This document shows, piece by piece, positions 35,291 through 35,459 of a stretch of 35,459 bases of DNA. A model generated the notes under the pieces. That model did not search any database. It had not been told where the DNA came from and saw only the letters and a program-made list of their open reading frames with translations. Origin of the DNA: Bacteroidia bacterium (GTDB lineage Bacteria > Bacteroidota > Bacteroidia > Bacteroidales > Prolixibacteraceae); contig JAPLDR010000116.1 in assembly GCA_026391655.1 (NCBI GenBank), forward strand, positions 20,009-55,467. The letters are read 5' to 3'. Every line of letters starts with the position of its first letter. The stretch's first letter is position 1. A program made the translations under genes and the position numbers.

Positions 35291-35459
35291 TTAAAAGAAA
35301 ACCATTTCGTTTTCGTTTGTTATTTTTTCACAATAGAAACATTTCATCGCAATCGGTTTATCCGAAAGTACCTCGAAGCGCGTTGTAATGTTTTCGGCAT
35401 TGGTTATACAGCTGGGATTGAAGCACCTGACGATTCCTCTAATCTCTTTGGGTGTTTCC
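35291..35459 (-). CDS. pyrI: Aspartate carbamoyltransferase regulatory chain (partial, C-terminus)
   Basis: Only the last 56 residues are inside the window; the gene enters from the right edge and stops at TAA 35291-35293. The segment has RCFNPSCITNAE and MKCFYCEKI, the four zinc-binding cysteines (C-x4-C and C-x2-C) of the PyrI zinc domain, which joins regulatory to catalytic chains of aspartate transcarbamoylase. The allosteric domain, and presumably pyrB, lie outside. Confidence 0.93.
   Translation of the reverse strand, partial: ETPKEIRGIVRCFNPSCITNAENITTRFEVLSDKPIAMKCFYCEKITNENEMVFF

Overview
The window looks like chromosomal DNA from a member of the Bacteroidota, probably the Bacteroidales/Marinilabiliales side. 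Evidence: A+T-rich sequence, -7 boxes of the type TAnnTTTG, weak Shine-Dalgarno signals, a DUF4293 membrane protein, a C69 peptidase, and a zapA-rny pair preceded by a small coiled-coil gene. No phage, insertion sequence, CRISPR array, tRNA or rRNA was recognised.

Region 1 (1-24277, all minus strand) is one large surface-polysaccharide locus. Read in the direction of transcription it holds: a stand-alone response regulator; a phosphoglycosyl transferase (initiating sugar transferase) fused to a degenerate receiver domain; a half-length TolC-like outer-membrane protein; a Wzc/GumC-like co-polymerase with a LysM domain in its periplasmic part and a degenerate kinase domain; a CHASE4-GAF hybrid histidine kinase with two receivers; a receiver-only protein nearly duplicated from that kinase's last receiver; a Wzx-like flippase; an O-antigen ligase/polymerase-like protein; two GT2 genes (one broken); two GT4 genes; a hexapeptide acetyltransferase; an FkbM-type methyltransferase; and a two-module NRPS whose thioesterase runs off the left edge. 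The two NRPS adenylation domains have pocket residues close to the glycine type. The plausible scheme is: lipid-linked repeat unit started by the phosphoglycosyl transferase, extended by the GTs, decorated by acetyl/methyl transfer and perhaps a peptide, flipped, polymerised and exported through Wzc plus a TolC-like channel, with phosphorelay control built into the locus.

Region 2 (24278-30068, minus) begins with about 525 bp without a convincing gene, then a secreted protein of unknown function, a secreted C69 dipeptidase with its own terminator, and a pair of wall-related genes that overlap by 4 bp (an M23 peptidase and anmK).

Region 3 (30069-35459) is housekeeping: divergent coiled-coil gene, zapA and rny on plus; then SirB1-like and nucleoside phosphorylase genes on minus, DUF4293 on plus, a GAF protein (fRMsr-like) and the 3' end of pyrI on minus. 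Two genes in the window (the GT2 at 10181-11303 and the nucleoside phosphorylase at 33384-34102) have lost internal sequence together with the reading frame. This could be real decay or an assembly fault.
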